From the NCBI GenBank assembly GCA_964462325.1, contig CAYWYQ010000003.1:1-60913 (forward strand): a stretch of 60,913 nucleotides of DNA, written 5' to 3'. The stretch is from CAYFMS01 sp964462325. Its GTDB lineage: Bacteria; Patescibacteriota; Patescibacteriia; UBA9934. The notes under the pieces are model-generated. The model had not been told where the DNA came from. It was given only the letters and a program-made list of their open reading frames with translations, and ran no database searches. The translations under genes and the position numbers were made by a program. Positions 49,410 through 57,273 of this stretch are shown here, one piece after another (within the stretch, counting starts at the first letter, position 1; every line of letters begins with the position of its first letter).

Positions 49410-49613
49410 TTGTTCTTTTTGTCCTTCTACGGTGTCATATTCTTCCGTTTCTCCTCNNNNNNNNNNNNNNNNNNNNNNNNNNNNNNNNNNNNNNNNNNNN
49501 NNNNNNNNNNNNNNNNNNNNNNNNNNNNNNNNNNNNNNNNNNNNNNNNNNNNNNNNCATGTACTTTACAAGTACATATCGTCGATACTCAGAATCTTCCT
49601 AGTAGCAGAACAA
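49410..49613. repeat. Large palindromic repeat, copy H, containing a 100-N gap
   Basis: Left arm 49410-49456 is identical to that of copy G and right arm 49557-49613 nearly so (apex base changes). The 100 N (49457-49556) fall exactly where the apex loop begins, so the true element is probably about 104 bp. Confidence 0.75.
49457..49556. other. Assembly gap (100 N)
   Basis: Exactly 100 N, a conventional placeholder of unknown size, at the apex of palindrome copy H. Confidence 0.97.
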
Positions 49614-49619
49614 AAATAT

Positions 49620-49706
49620 TGGTGCCGCGGGAGGGACTCGAACCCTCAAGCCGTTTAAGGCAACGGGTTTTGAATCCGTCGCGTATACCAGTTCCGCCAC
49701 CGCGGC
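49620..49706 (-). tRNA. tRNA-Leu(CAA)
   Basis: Minus-strand class II tRNA (87 nt with CCA): acceptor GCCGCGG/CCGCGGC, anticodon stem ACGGA/CCCGT with loop TTCAAAA (anticodon CAA), a long variable arm TGCCTTAAACGGCTT and T-arm GAGGG/CCCTC. The last anticodon-stem pair is an A-C mismatch (positions 31-39), which is unusual but tolerated in some tRNAs. Confidence 0.9.
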
Positions 49707-49793
49707 AAAAATGTACGAGAATGGTAGCAGGGAATAGCGGTAATGTCAATCTATATATCTGTCGTTTTTCTTGATAAATGGTATTCTGTATGC

Positions 49794-51425
49794 ATGAAAA
49801 ATGTTGAAAAGTGGATAAAAAACATTCCACTCTTTTCGGTAAAGGAGTGGTTGATGGGTTTTGGAGCAATTCTTTTTATACGATTCTTTTTGGAAGCGAT
49901 TTCTAGTGATACAGCAAGCGGGATTATCGCTTCTGATATAAGTACTATTGTACATTATATACTTTTTTATGTAGCAGCTGTGCTCTCAATGTACTTTTTA
50001 TTTTACATAATACTCCCAAGGAAGAGGAATAAAATACCTAGCCTACTTCTTTGTGGGTTATTGGCAGTTTGGATGGCGCCAATTTTTGACCTGATCCTTT
50101 CAGGAGGGAGAGGGTATACGATGGCATACTTATTTCAGGACATACCTACACTTATCCAAAGCTATGTCACTTTTTTTGGTGAATGGTATATCCCTGGAGC
50201 AACGCCTGGTGTTCGTCTCGAGATAGGTCTGATTATGCTCGGTGTATTTTTTGCCATCATTTCAATGACAGATTCAATCAAAAAAGCACTTATTGCTTCA
50301 CTTGGTGTCTATACAATTGTTTTCTTTTGGGGATCTTTACCGAGTATTTTCTTTGCACTTGCATCCCTTTTTGATCATGAGTATATTGGTACAATTTTGG
50401 ATTGGTTTGTATTAACGTCTGACAATTCTCTCCTTGTGCATAATAGTATTCATCCAACCCTCTTTTTTGTCGATTCAGCGCGGCATAACGAAATCTATTT
50501 TAATATCGCAATTTCACATATTTACTACCTTGCACTTACGCTAGGAATTGTGTTTGCAGGATTATTGCATGCTCCTAAAAAAATAGGAGCTATTTTGAAA
50601 AATATACGAGTAGAAAGACTAGGTCATTATTGGCTTATGACGGCTCTTGGTTTACTCATTGCTCATTTTGGTAATTCTGGATCTCTATTTGCAATGAATA
50701 TATTTACACTGACATCGATTGTGATTCTATTCATTGTCTTTTTATGTGCATGGACAGCGGCTGTGGGAGTGAATGATATAGAAGATATTGCCGTTGATGA
50801 GATTTCAAATAAAGCACGTCCTATTGTTTCTGGAATCGTAACAAATGAGGAACAGAAGGGGTTGAATACATTTATTATTATTTGGGGATTAGTTGGTGCA
50901 TTTCTTATTTCGCATTATGTCTTATTCCTATTCATAACATTTCTTTCATTATCATATGTATATTCGGTGCCCCCGTTAAAGTTACGACGCATACCTATTC
51001 TTTCAACATTTCTTATTGGTCTTGCTTCATTGACAGCAGCTATGTCAGGATTTTTCTTATTGAGTGCAGATAAATCCGTTGAAGCATTTCCAGTAAAGTG
51101 GGTAGCGGCCATTGTCTTAGGGTTTACCTTCTCTGCTATTATTAAGGATTTTAAGGATATAGAAGGAGATGGGAAGGTGGGGAATATCACGCTCCCGGTT
51201 TGGATAGGGAAGCGAAGGGCACAATTAATACTTGCGCCGATTATTTCGTCATTCTATCTGTTTGTCCCTGCACTTATTCATCAGAGTACTGTTTGGATAG
51301 CGGCGATTCCATTTAGTGTCATTACGTATCTCTACATGATTCAAAAGAATTTTAATGAGAAATATATCTTCAGACTGTATTTTGCTTTTGTGATCTGTAC
51401 CGCTCTATTACTTTTAATCTTATAA
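49794..51425 (+). CDS. UbiA-type prenyltransferase with extra N-terminal membrane domain
   Basis: I start at 49794 (MKNVEKWIKNIP). Residues 1 to about 275 form a separate block of seven or so transmembrane helices with no family I recognise. From about residue 280 the protein is UbiA-like. The first Asp-rich motif is NDIEDIAVD followed by KARPIVSG near residue 350, and the second is KDFKDIEGDGKVGN near residue 455; both bind prenyl diphosphate through Mg in the family. At 543 residues it is nearly twice a normal UbiA protein. Substrate unknown; lipid or glycan-carrier modification is plausible (inference). Confidence 0.8.
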   Translation: MKNVEKWIKNIPLFSVKEWLMGFGAILFIRFFLEAISSDTASGIIASDISTIVHYILFYVAAVLSMYFLFYIILPRKRNKIPSLLLCGLLAVWMAPIFDLILSGGRGYTMAYLFQDIPTLIQSYVTFFGEWYIPGATPGVRLEIGLIMLGVFFAIISMTDSIKKALIASLGVYTIVFFWGSLPSIFFALASLFDHEYIGTILDWFVLTSDNSLLVHNSIHPTLFFVDSARHNEIYFNIAISHIYYLALTLGIVFAGLLHAPKKIGAILKNIRVERLGHYWLMTALGLLIAHFGNSGSLFAMNIFTLTSIVILFIVFLCAWTAAVGVNDIEDIAVDEISNKARPIVSGIVTNEEQKGLNTFIIIWGLVGAFLISHYVLFLFITFLSLSYVYSVPPLKLRRIPILSTFLIGLASLTAAMSGFFLLSADKSVEAFPVKWVAAIVLGFTFSAIIKDFKDIEGDGKVGNITLPVWIGKRRAQLILAPIISSFYLFVPALIHQSTVWIAAIPFSVITYLYMIQKNFNEKYIFRLYFAFVICTALLLLIL

Positions 51426-51427
51426 AT

Positions 51428-51790
51428 ATGAAACAATTAATCTTCATCTATCGAGCAAAAAGTGGTGTAATTGCGGATGTATCTGGTGCACTAAGAAAAG
51501 CGATTACAGGAAGTAGTTTGTGTAGTTTATGCAATATTACCCATGGCGTTACTACGGAGAAAGATGTATGGAAAAAATTTGTATCTACGTTAGATCATAC
51601 GCCGTTTTACTATCATCTAGATGACATACCTCGAGAGATATAGATTTTTATTGATGAAAACAACATTTCTTTGCCAGTTGTTCTTGAAAGAGAAGGGGAT
51701 GAATTTCATGTCATTGTTTCAGCGGATGTACTCCATGCCTGCGATGGTGCACCAGCCTGTCTGATTAAGAAGTTAAAAGAGGTGCTATAG
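51428..51790 (+). pseudogene. Conserved-looking small protein interrupted by an in-frame UAG
   Basis: The frame starting at 51428 (MKQLIFIYRAKSGVIADV) stops at TAG 51641-51643 after 71 residues. The same frame then continues, without shift, for 48 more codons (IFIDENNISLPVVLE... to a second TAG at 51788) with protein-like composition including a Cys/His cluster (HACDGAPAC) that mirrors the SSLCSLCNITHG cluster in the first half. This looks like one protein of about 120 residues cut by a point mutation, a sequencing error or a suppressed stop. UAG ends many intact genes here, so general recoding is excluded. Function unknown. Confidence 0.65.
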
Positions 51791-51791
51791 A

Positions 51792-51820
51792 TTGACAATA
51801 TTAATGATTTGCGCTAGTAT
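51792..51820 (+). promoter_or_regulatory. tRNA-fMet promoter
   Basis: Consensus TTGACA (51792-51797), 17-nt spacer, TAGTAT (51815-51820), 5 nt before the mature tRNA. Confidence 0.8.
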
Positions 51821-51825
51821 GCCTC

Positions 51826-51880
<55 letters not shown>

Positions 51881-51902
<22 letters not shown>

Positions 51903-53386
51903 AAATGCGATCTCGATGCCGAGGTCGTATTTTGTATCCAAGAAATTGTAGGATGTAAGGCAAATTCGAGTTTTTTGTCTTTCATTTGCAGGTTCAAAAA
52001 TGCAAATCGGAGAATTTCACGTTTTTGTAACTTTCCTTTTTCTTCGTACATTTTTTTCGCTTGGTTAGCGAAATCTACGAGCTTTTCGCCAAGTTCAAAA
52101 AACTTTTTGTTTCCTTCGTGATGGCCGTTAATTTTCTCCAAAATTACCTCTTGCTCGGCTCGATATTTTGTTGAAAGTTCGCGATACCTGGCAGGATCGA
52201 GTTCACGATCTAGCTTGTCCTCGTACAGGTGCTCGACCCGTTTCTGCAAGTGATCATATTGCGCTTTCAAGTTTCCTAACGCTTCCTCGTGGTACGTGGA
52301 TTCTTCCTGGTGTACCTCCCTTAACGCATCTTTCAGCCAATCAAAAAATTCTACATCTTCAACTTCGAGCTTACCCAAGGCGTTCACAAGCTGCACTTCA
52401 ATGTCTTCTTCACGCGTATACACTTTTTTCTGCTCACAGCCCCCATGGCCCGTACAACGATAGTACGTATGTCCCTTTTGAATTTCGGCGGTTATGGCTC
52501 GACCACAAACTCCGCACTTCATTATACCTGCCAGAAGGTGACGATGCTTCGTACGCTTCACACCGTTCCGATTACGGTTGAACTTCAACTGCACCAAGTC
52601 AAACACGTGTGGCTGCACTAATCCTTCATGTACTGCGTCTGAATACTCCTTTCCATTCCAAAGAAACTTCTCCCCCGCATAAAAAGGATCCTGCAAAATT
52701 TCTGCCAACCTACTTTTCTGGATTGGTCTCCCGTGTTTCGTCTTCCATCCTTCTGAAAACAACTTTTGTCGCAGTCCAACGAGCGACAAGTCATCGTAAG
52801 CGTACAACTCAAACGCACGTTTAATAAAAGGAGCGTCTGACTTCTTTGACTTGTCTATTTTCCAAACGGCACGTTTAGAACCGTTTTTACGCACCGACTT
52901 ATAGCCGCGTTTTAAATTTCCAGGATAGTGGCCGTGTAAAGCTTTCTCGATAACTCCCTTTCTGACTTCTTCCCGTAGGTTGTTAATGTATTGGCGTGCA
53001 AACACAACTTTAATGTCCCATTGGAGGATGTCCGATGACTTCGAGTCCTTATGTAAAACCAAACCATCTTTTACAAAGTGAACGAAATTTCCTTCAATGT
53101 TCCGCCAGTCGTCGATGGTAACAGCGTCTTGAAGAGACCTTGTAATACGATCTACCTTCTCAACCAAAATGTGCTTGATGTTGTGCTTCTTCACGTAGCG
53201 CATCATTTCCTGAAACGTTTTTCGTTCCTCAGTCTTAGAAGCCGATTCAGCTACCTCAAACATTCGGGCGACTTCAAAGCCAAGGTTACTTGCCTCGCCT
53301 GTAAGCAGCCTTTTTTGTGATTCAAGGGAGTACCCCTCGGTTTGTTCTCGGGAAGAAACCCGACAAGAAATTACACAGTCTTGCAT
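51881..53386 (-). CDS. Large serine recombinase (integrase)
   Basis: Large serine recombinases integrate and excise phages and conjugative elements. The catalytic domain starts at once with ISCRVSSREQTEGYSLESQ, the Ser nucleophile being in RVSSREQ (residues 9-15); the helix DRITRSLQDAV lies near residue 80. A recombinase domain follows (KRGYKSV near 160, ILQDPFYAGEKFLW near 235), then a zinc ribbon with CGVCG...CTGHGGC near residues 292-318 and a long coiled coil. At 501 residues it is full length. The final residues are encoded within the tRNA-fMet 3' end. A TATAAT box lies 9 nt before its ATG. Confidence 0.93.
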
Positions 53387-53395
53387 ACGTTTTCT

Positions 53396-53401
53396 ATTAT
53401 A
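53396..53401 (-). promoter_or_regulatory. -10 box of the recombinase gene, leaderless type
   Basis: TATAAT on the minus strand ends 9 nt before the ATG at 53386. It overlaps the stop codon of the small ORF upstream. Confidence 0.45.
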
Positions 53402-53567
53402 CAGATTTATCGTGATTGAAAGAATCAGGCGCAGGCTCCTCCAAAAGGACCGAGAAGAACTTCACATAATGATCCGCGCACACTGCTGCCTCTTCGAAAC
53501 TAAAGTCTGTCCCCGTTCTTCGTTCGAGGATTATTCGCAGACGTTCAATTGTTTCGTTCGACAGCAT
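53397..53567 (-). CDS. Small hypothetical protein (56 aa)
   Basis: This short frame begins MLSNETIERLRIILERRTG and continues with a helical DFSFEEAAVCADHYVKFF stretch to an acidic, Asp/His-containing end. It fits the tight spacing of the element's minus-strand operon (24 nt after the 98-aa gene, 10 nt before the recombinase). It looks like a two-helix protein with no motif that I can name. No Shine-Dalgarno is visible. Confidence 0.55.
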   Translation of the reverse strand: MLSNETIERLRIILERRTGTDFSFEEAAVCADHYVKFFSVLLEEPAPDSFNHDKSV

Positions 53568-53591
53568 GTGATGGGGGTAATGCGGCTACTG

Positions 53592-53888
53592 TTAGACTTC
53601 CTCCCAGCTCATCTTTTCGGCATACCTACCACAGGCATCGTGAACCATCTCCCACATCCGTGGGTCACAAACAATTTCATCGATCAACCAAGCGATTTCT
53701 TGATCACCCACTGCTTTTCCGTAGCGTTCACAAATATGGTCCCAGAGCGCTTCAACAAAATCGTAGCTGTAAAAATTCTGACGATCGGGGTGATCGAGAT
53801 ATAGTTTCCGCATTTGCGGATAATTAAGGTGGGCTAACAGCGTGCCTTCATCAGCCATTTTCACACCCTTCTTGTCTTGCTTTTCCAT
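53592..53888 (-). CDS. Hypothetical protein of the integrative element (98 aa)
   Basis: I do not recognise this protein. It is acidic and rich in Tyr, Trp, His and Asp (for example YLDHPDRQNFYSYDFVEALW, and WLIDEIVCDPRMWEMVHDACG), with no membrane segment. An internal start at 53858 (MADEGTLLAHL) is possible. It lies 12 nt downstream of the ATPase gene and is probably co-transcribed with it, so an accessory role in replication or integration of the element is a guess. Confidence 0.6.
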   Translation of the reverse strand: MEKQDKKGVKMADEGTLLAHLNYPQMRKLYLDHPDRQNFYSYDFVEALWDHICERYGKAVGDQEIAWLIDEIVCDPRMWEMVHDACGRYAEKMSWEEV

Positions 53889-53900
53889 AGAAAAAGAAAC

Positions 53901-55241
53901 TTATCCGACATTGTCGGTTTTATTATTGGTTCCACCCGACACTTCGGGCAAGGTTGCCTGCTCGGCTTCATCAAAGAGCCTATTAACCTCATCAAAGGCG
54001 TCTCCCGACGTTTCGGGTGAGGTATGCTCCTCCCGTTTAGAGTCTGGGAGCGCTGTCTTAAGGAGCTCTGCAGCATATGCTGATAACGCCCACCAGTCTG
54101 CTAACCCATCACCGCCTTTTCGCTGCTTAACAAGACCCAGCGCGCTGATTTCCTCCAATGCTCGGCGAGTGCTCGAAAGGGGGTAGCCAACTGTTTTGGC
54201 TACTTTTCCCGTCTCGTACTCCTCGTCCAGTCGCATCATTAAAAGAATTCTTCGTCGGACCTGTGGTATCGAATCAATACCAACCTTGAAAACCAGCTCG
54301 TAATTTTCTTCGTCCGTCGATTCATCAAGTAGAGCTAACCCTGTTGCCAACTGGAGCAATTCTTTAGCCAACCGGGTGGGGACTTCTGGATCAGGAATAA
54401 ACTCAATATCTCGTGAAGACCTGCCTTCTCGAATAACGCCACTTCGTGCAAGCACACACAGGGTGGCAAGGTGTGCTATCCGCTCGTGGACTTCGTCTGA
54501 AACATCTGGGTTAGACTCAGGAATTTCAACCCCGAGAATGAACCTGGCGAATGCTTCCTGAATTTCTCTCCTCATTTTCGCCTCATCTCCAGTATTCTCA
54601 ATTGCCTTCCTGGCGAGAATAAGAGCATCTTCGTGAACCAGGTGGTACTGAATGAACCGCGCGCCAAGCATCTGATGTACCGTCTGGTAACGGTCGATGA
54701 TTGTCGTCACTCCCGCAATAAAACCCATTTTTCCTTTCCACTTTTTCGTCTCGCCCGTACCAAAGGGTTTCTCAATGTAGCCGTCGTAAATTTCCCTCAG
54801 TTGGCTGAGGATGGCCTGGCTCTTGTCATGATGCATGGAAAGAACTGTTGTAAAGTCCTTCATGACCATGATGGTTTTGTAAGCGTCAATTCGGTGCAGG
54901 AGGCTTGCATCTTCGCCCTTCTGTCCGCTGAGAAAAGTCTGTGGTGTTAAATCAGAAAGCGGATAAATGTGTGGGATTAAATTCAGGCCTCGAAGTAGCT
55001 CCGTCTTACTCCCACCCGAAGCACAAACAAGGAAAAGCCAAACGGGATCACCCTGAAGTTTATTGGCGAGTACCGTTGCCGCTAAAACCCTTAACACCCC
55101 CTTGTCTTTCAAGAGCAGCCACTTTTCAACCACGGAGACAAGCTCGGGAAAATTTATGGGATTACCCTGTAATGTGTCGGTTGTGCTAATAGCTGCCATT
55201 TCTTCTTGGACTTTATTAGCGATTTGTTCGGGGTCTTTCAT
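53901..55241 (-). CDS. P-loop-like ATPase of the element, putative replication helicase
   Basis: The start at 55241 (MKDPEQIANKVQEEM) follows the stop of the CHC2 gene by 1 nt. A nucleotide-binding segment is seen at VWLFLVCASGGSKTELLRGL near residue 65, where ASGGSKTE replaces the usual GxxxxGKT/S, with later acidic MVMKDFTTVL as a possible Walker B. A winged-helix-like region (AKTVGYPLSSTRRALEEIS) lies near residue 375, and the tail is Glu/Asp-rich. The architecture resembles primase-associated helicase-like ATPases of phages and plasmids. The degenerate P-loop makes activity uncertain. 446 residues. Confidence 0.7.
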   Translation of the reverse strand: MKDPEQIANKVQEEMAAISTTDTLQGNPINFPELVSVVEKWLLLKDKGVLRVLAATVLANKLQGDPVWLFLVCASGGSKTELLRGLNLIPHIYPLSDLTPQTFLSGQKGEDASLLHRIDAYKTIMVMKDFTTVLSMHHDKSQAILSQLREIYDGYIEKPFGTGETKKWKGKMGFIAGVTTIIDRYQTVHQMLGARFIQYHLVHEDALILARKAIENTGDEAKMRREIQEAFARFILGVEIPESNPDVSDEVHERIAHLATLCVLARSGVIREGRSSRDIEFIPDPEVPTRLAKELLQLATGLALLDESTDEENYELVFKVGIDSIPQVRRRILLMMRLDEEYETGKVAKTVGYPLSSTRRALEEISALGLVKQRKGGDGLADWWALSAYAAELLKTALPDSKREEHTSPETSGDAFDEVNRLFDEAEQATLPEVSGGTNNKTDNVG

Positions 55242-55242
55242 A

Positions 55243-55806
55243 TCATCGGTATTTAGCTGCCTCGCGGACAGCTTCAGGGAACGACATCCCTTCAATTTTC
55301 ATTAAAATGGAGAATAAATCTCCATGTTCTCCGCAGCCAAAGCAGTGATAGTGCTGATCGGGATAAACGACGAAGGACGGAGTTTTCTCGTCGTGGAACG
55401 GACAAAGCCCATGGAATCGATCTCCTACCTTTCGAAGTTCTACGTACTGTTCAACAATTTCTGGCAAATCTACCGCGTCCTTGACGGCTTCCTTATCAAA
55501 CTCGAAATTCGGCTTTTCGGTAAGTTGCTTACCTGTCGCTTCCTCCCACGTTCTGACCGCGCGGTTGAATTCCTTTCGAAGCTTTCGCAATTCTTCTTCA
55601 ATCCACTCGGCGCGCAGCTCATGCACCCACGTTTCGTCCTCTGAAGAGCGATGAATCTTTTCGTGGCATTCATCCAAGAGTTTGCCAACCTTTGTGAGGT
55701 CCCCTGAAAGACTCAAAATCTTGTCAGACATGGATCGAGCCACGTTGTCTCGACCAAACGCATGCACCAAATCTTCCAGAGAAGTCTTTTTCAGTACCTT
55801 TTCCAT
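55243..55806 (-). CDS. CHC2 zinc-finger protein (primase N-terminal type, no TOPRIM domain)
   Basis: Residues 110-187 match the zinc-binding domain of DnaG-type primases: VDLPEIVEQYVELRKVGDR, then CPFHDEKTPSFVVYPDQHYHCFGCGEHGD (cited in parts: CPFH and CFGC ligands) and a closing GMSFPEAVREAA helix. The catalytic TOPRIM domain is missing; instead the first 105 residues are a charged helical region. The protein may recognise single-stranded templates and recruit the adjoining ATPase or the host primase (inference). It sits 3 nt after the upstream gene and 1 nt before the ATPase gene. Confidence 0.88.
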   Translation of the reverse strand: MEKVLKKTSLEDLVHAFGRDNVARSMSDKILSLSGDLTKVGKLLDECHEKIHRSSEDETWVHELRAEWIEEELRKLRKEFNRAVRTWEEATGKQLTEKPNFEFDKEAVKDAVDLPEIVEQYVELRKVGDRFHGLCPFHDEKTPSFVVYPDQHYHCFGCGEHGDLFSILMKIEGMSFPEAVREAAKYR

Positions 55807-55809
55807 ACA

Positions 55810-56271
55810 TTAGAATGGGACATCGTCCAGAGTGATGTCGTCTACATTTTTCGGTTGACCTTTTTCTCGCATAGCCTTTTTGAAATGCGTTTCACGTTGC
55901 TCCAATGCCTCCATGGCGTCTTTGAAGTAGTACGAATAGACACCGTCAATGACCCGTTTTCCATCTATGCCGTTGCGATCCAACTCTTCTCCAATAGTCT
56001 CCAACATGTAATACGCGAGACTTTCCAGCCTAAATGTCGAACCGCTGACGCACTCGTAAACGTTGTATTCAAGACTTGCGTGATATAAGTCAACGAAGCA
56101 CGTATAAATGAGTCGACGTACCGCTTCTATCGGGAAGTTAAAATCGAAGCAGCTATCGTTGTCGCCAATCTGATCACCTTCTGTGTTGAAAATTAACCCT
56201 TCCTCTCCACTAAGTGGAAAAGCTCTGATTTTACGTTGCGGCACACGTTCGTCTGATTTTTGGTCGGACAT
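55810..56271 (-). CDS. Unknown protein with SSB-like C-terminal tip (153 aa)
   Basis: I do not recognise the body of this acidic protein (aromatic-rich segments such as YTCFVDLYHASLEYNVYECV near residue 55). Its last ten residues, DDITLDDVPF, closely imitate the conserved C-terminal tip of single-stranded DNA-binding proteins (typically ending DDIPF), which recruits SSB partners. As first gene of the operon with the CHC2 protein and ATPase, it may be a highly diverged ssDNA-binding or recombination-mediator protein (inference). No OB-fold signature can be confirmed by eye. Confidence 0.65.
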   Translation of the reverse strand: MSDQKSDERVPQRKIRAFPLSGEEGLIFNTEGDQIGDNDSCFDFNFPIEAVRRLIYTCFVDLYHASLEYNVYECVSGSTFRLESLAYYMLETIGEELDRNGIDGKRVIDGVYSYYFKDAMEALEQRETHFKKAMREKGQPKNVDDITLDDVPF

Positions 56272-56298
56272 ATTTGCTGAATTTACGAGTTAATAGAC

Positions 56299-56352
56299 AA
56301 AAAATTCCGTACTTCTCAGGGTTTCTTGGACGGAACCCCGGGAAATACGGAA
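56299..56352 (-). terminator. Terminator-like hairpin just upstream of the replication operon
   Basis: On the minus strand TTCCGTA (56352-56346) pairs with TACGGAA (56311-56305), with inner GGGTTC/GAACCC-type pairing, followed by six T. It ends 28 nt before the ATG at 56271, so it could act as an attenuator. Confidence 0.6.
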
Positions 56353-56377
56353 ATCTTTGTCCAAGACATGGACACGC

Positions 56378-56431
56378 AAAAAACCCGCCAACTGGCGGAG
56401 TCCATTTCTGAACTCAGCTAGTTGACGGGTT
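56378..56431 (-). terminator. Terminator after the 56522-56989 gene
   Basis: Two 19-nt arms, AACCCGTCAACTAGCTGAG and CTCCGCCAGTTGGCGGGTT (minus strand), pair with a few G-U or mismatched positions and are followed by a T-run. It lies upstream of the previous hairpin in the same direction. The 56432-56521 stretch shows no gene. Confidence 0.7.
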
Positions 56432-56521
56432 ATTCTACGCGCACCCTGCGCAAGTTGTTAAAAGTAACTTACCACATTATGAATTGAGGTCAAGATCAAA
56501 CCTGTGAATAACACTGGTCAC

Positions 56522-56989
56522 TTACTTTCGATCCGTTTTATTAAGCAGCATTTTAACTGCACGAATTTTCTTACGCGGTAAAGTGCCGCTGATGTCATCA
56601 AAACACTGTTGGTACTTCTTCAATAAAGCGCTAATCTTAGGATGTCGTTTGTGGGCCATTTCTCTTGATCGCTGTTCGTCTTTATCCTCATTGGTCCTGA
56701 TTCTATGTATCACTTTGCCCAACATCAGGTCTAAAAATTTCATTCGTCTTTCCAGCTCGACAAAAACATACAAATCTTCCACGGTGACTTCTATTGTCTT
56801 GTCTGCGGATAGTTTTCGTCTCAGCGAATAAAGAAAATTCTTATTTGAGGTATAGAAGTCCTTGTATTCTATCAATTGGTTTTCGATATCCTTGATGCTT
56901 TTTGGTCGCTTTGCTTTCACAATTTTTCGCCAACTATGACCGTAATGAAGTACGAGTCGCTGCACGCTTTTGGGTTTTTGTCCTGCCAT
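56522..56989 (-). CDS. Basic helical hypothetical protein (155 aa)
   Basis: I do not recognise this protein. The start at 56989 (MAGQKPKSVQRLVLHYGHSW) is chosen among several in-frame Met; 56998 is equally possible, and a much longer frame to 57133 has no support. It is highly basic (Lys/Arg-rich throughout) and predicted almost entirely helical, with a possible coiled-coil middle (KSIKDIENQLIEYKDFY) and an Arg/Lys-rich C-terminus, so it may bind DNA or RNA. It is transcribed away from the DUF4352 gene and could be an element-encoded regulator, but this is only positional inference. Confidence 0.55.
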   Translation of the reverse strand: MAGQKPKSVQRLVLHYGHSWRKIVKAKRPKSIKDIENQLIEYKDFYTSNKNFLYSLRRKLSADKTIEVTVEDLYVFVELERRMKFLDLMLGKVIHRIRTNEDKDEQRSREMAHKRHPKISALLKKYQQCFDDISGTLPRKKIRAVKMLLNKTDRK

Positions 56990-57130
56990 AAGAATCATTG
57001 ACACTTGGAGAGTATTTGGATACAGTTTCAGCCGAGTTACCCGTTCTGTCAATACCTTTTCAGGATTCGATAGACGGCTTATACTATCAATACAATTGCC
57101 TAACCCCTCCATTGAGGGCACGGCACAACA

Positions 57131-57142
57131 CATACGCGAATA
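57131..57142 (+). promoter_or_regulatory. CATACGCGAAT site 1
   Basis: CATACGCGAATA, in direct orientation, in the divergent spacer between the basic protein gene and the DUF4352 gene. Confidence 0.5.
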
Positions 57143-57165
57143 GAGATGGTCTCTCGACCGGCACT

Positions 57166-57177
57166 TATTCGCGTATG
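57166..57177 (-). promoter_or_regulatory. CATACGCGAAT site 2 (inverted)
   Basis: TATTCGCGTATG, the exact reverse complement of site 1; sites 1 and 2 could also form a 12-bp cruciform stem. Confidence 0.5.
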
Positions 57178-57241
57178 GCCGTACGCCGCAGGGCTACGGG
57201 GTAGCTTTCGAAAGATCGCTGCCGTCGGTTCGGGGGACCTT

Positions 57242-57270
57242 TTGTGTTGCTCGAATCGGCCATCTAATAA
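57242..57270 (+). promoter_or_regulatory. Promoter of the DUF4352 gene
   Basis: TTGTGT (57242-57247), 17-nt spacer, TAATAA (57265-57270). Confidence 0.5.
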
Positions 57271-57273
57271 ATC

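Noticed and set aside
49404..49658. Possible CDS spanning the N gap
   Set aside because: The frame consists of unknown bases and repeat sequence and runs into tRNA-Leu.
51428..51790. Recoding of UAG as an amino acid in this genome
   Set aside because: Many intact genes end in UAG (rnc, rpsL, infB, secY, trxA), so a single internal UAG is better explained otherwise.
52168..52581. Plus-strand frame of 137 codons inside the recombinase gene
   Set aside because: Shadow of the serine recombinase, which has clear motifs on the minus strand.
56522..57133. Start of the basic 155-aa gene at 57133
   Set aside because: The added 48 residues have no ribosome binding site, cover the CATACGCGAAT control region and are unlike the rest of the protein.
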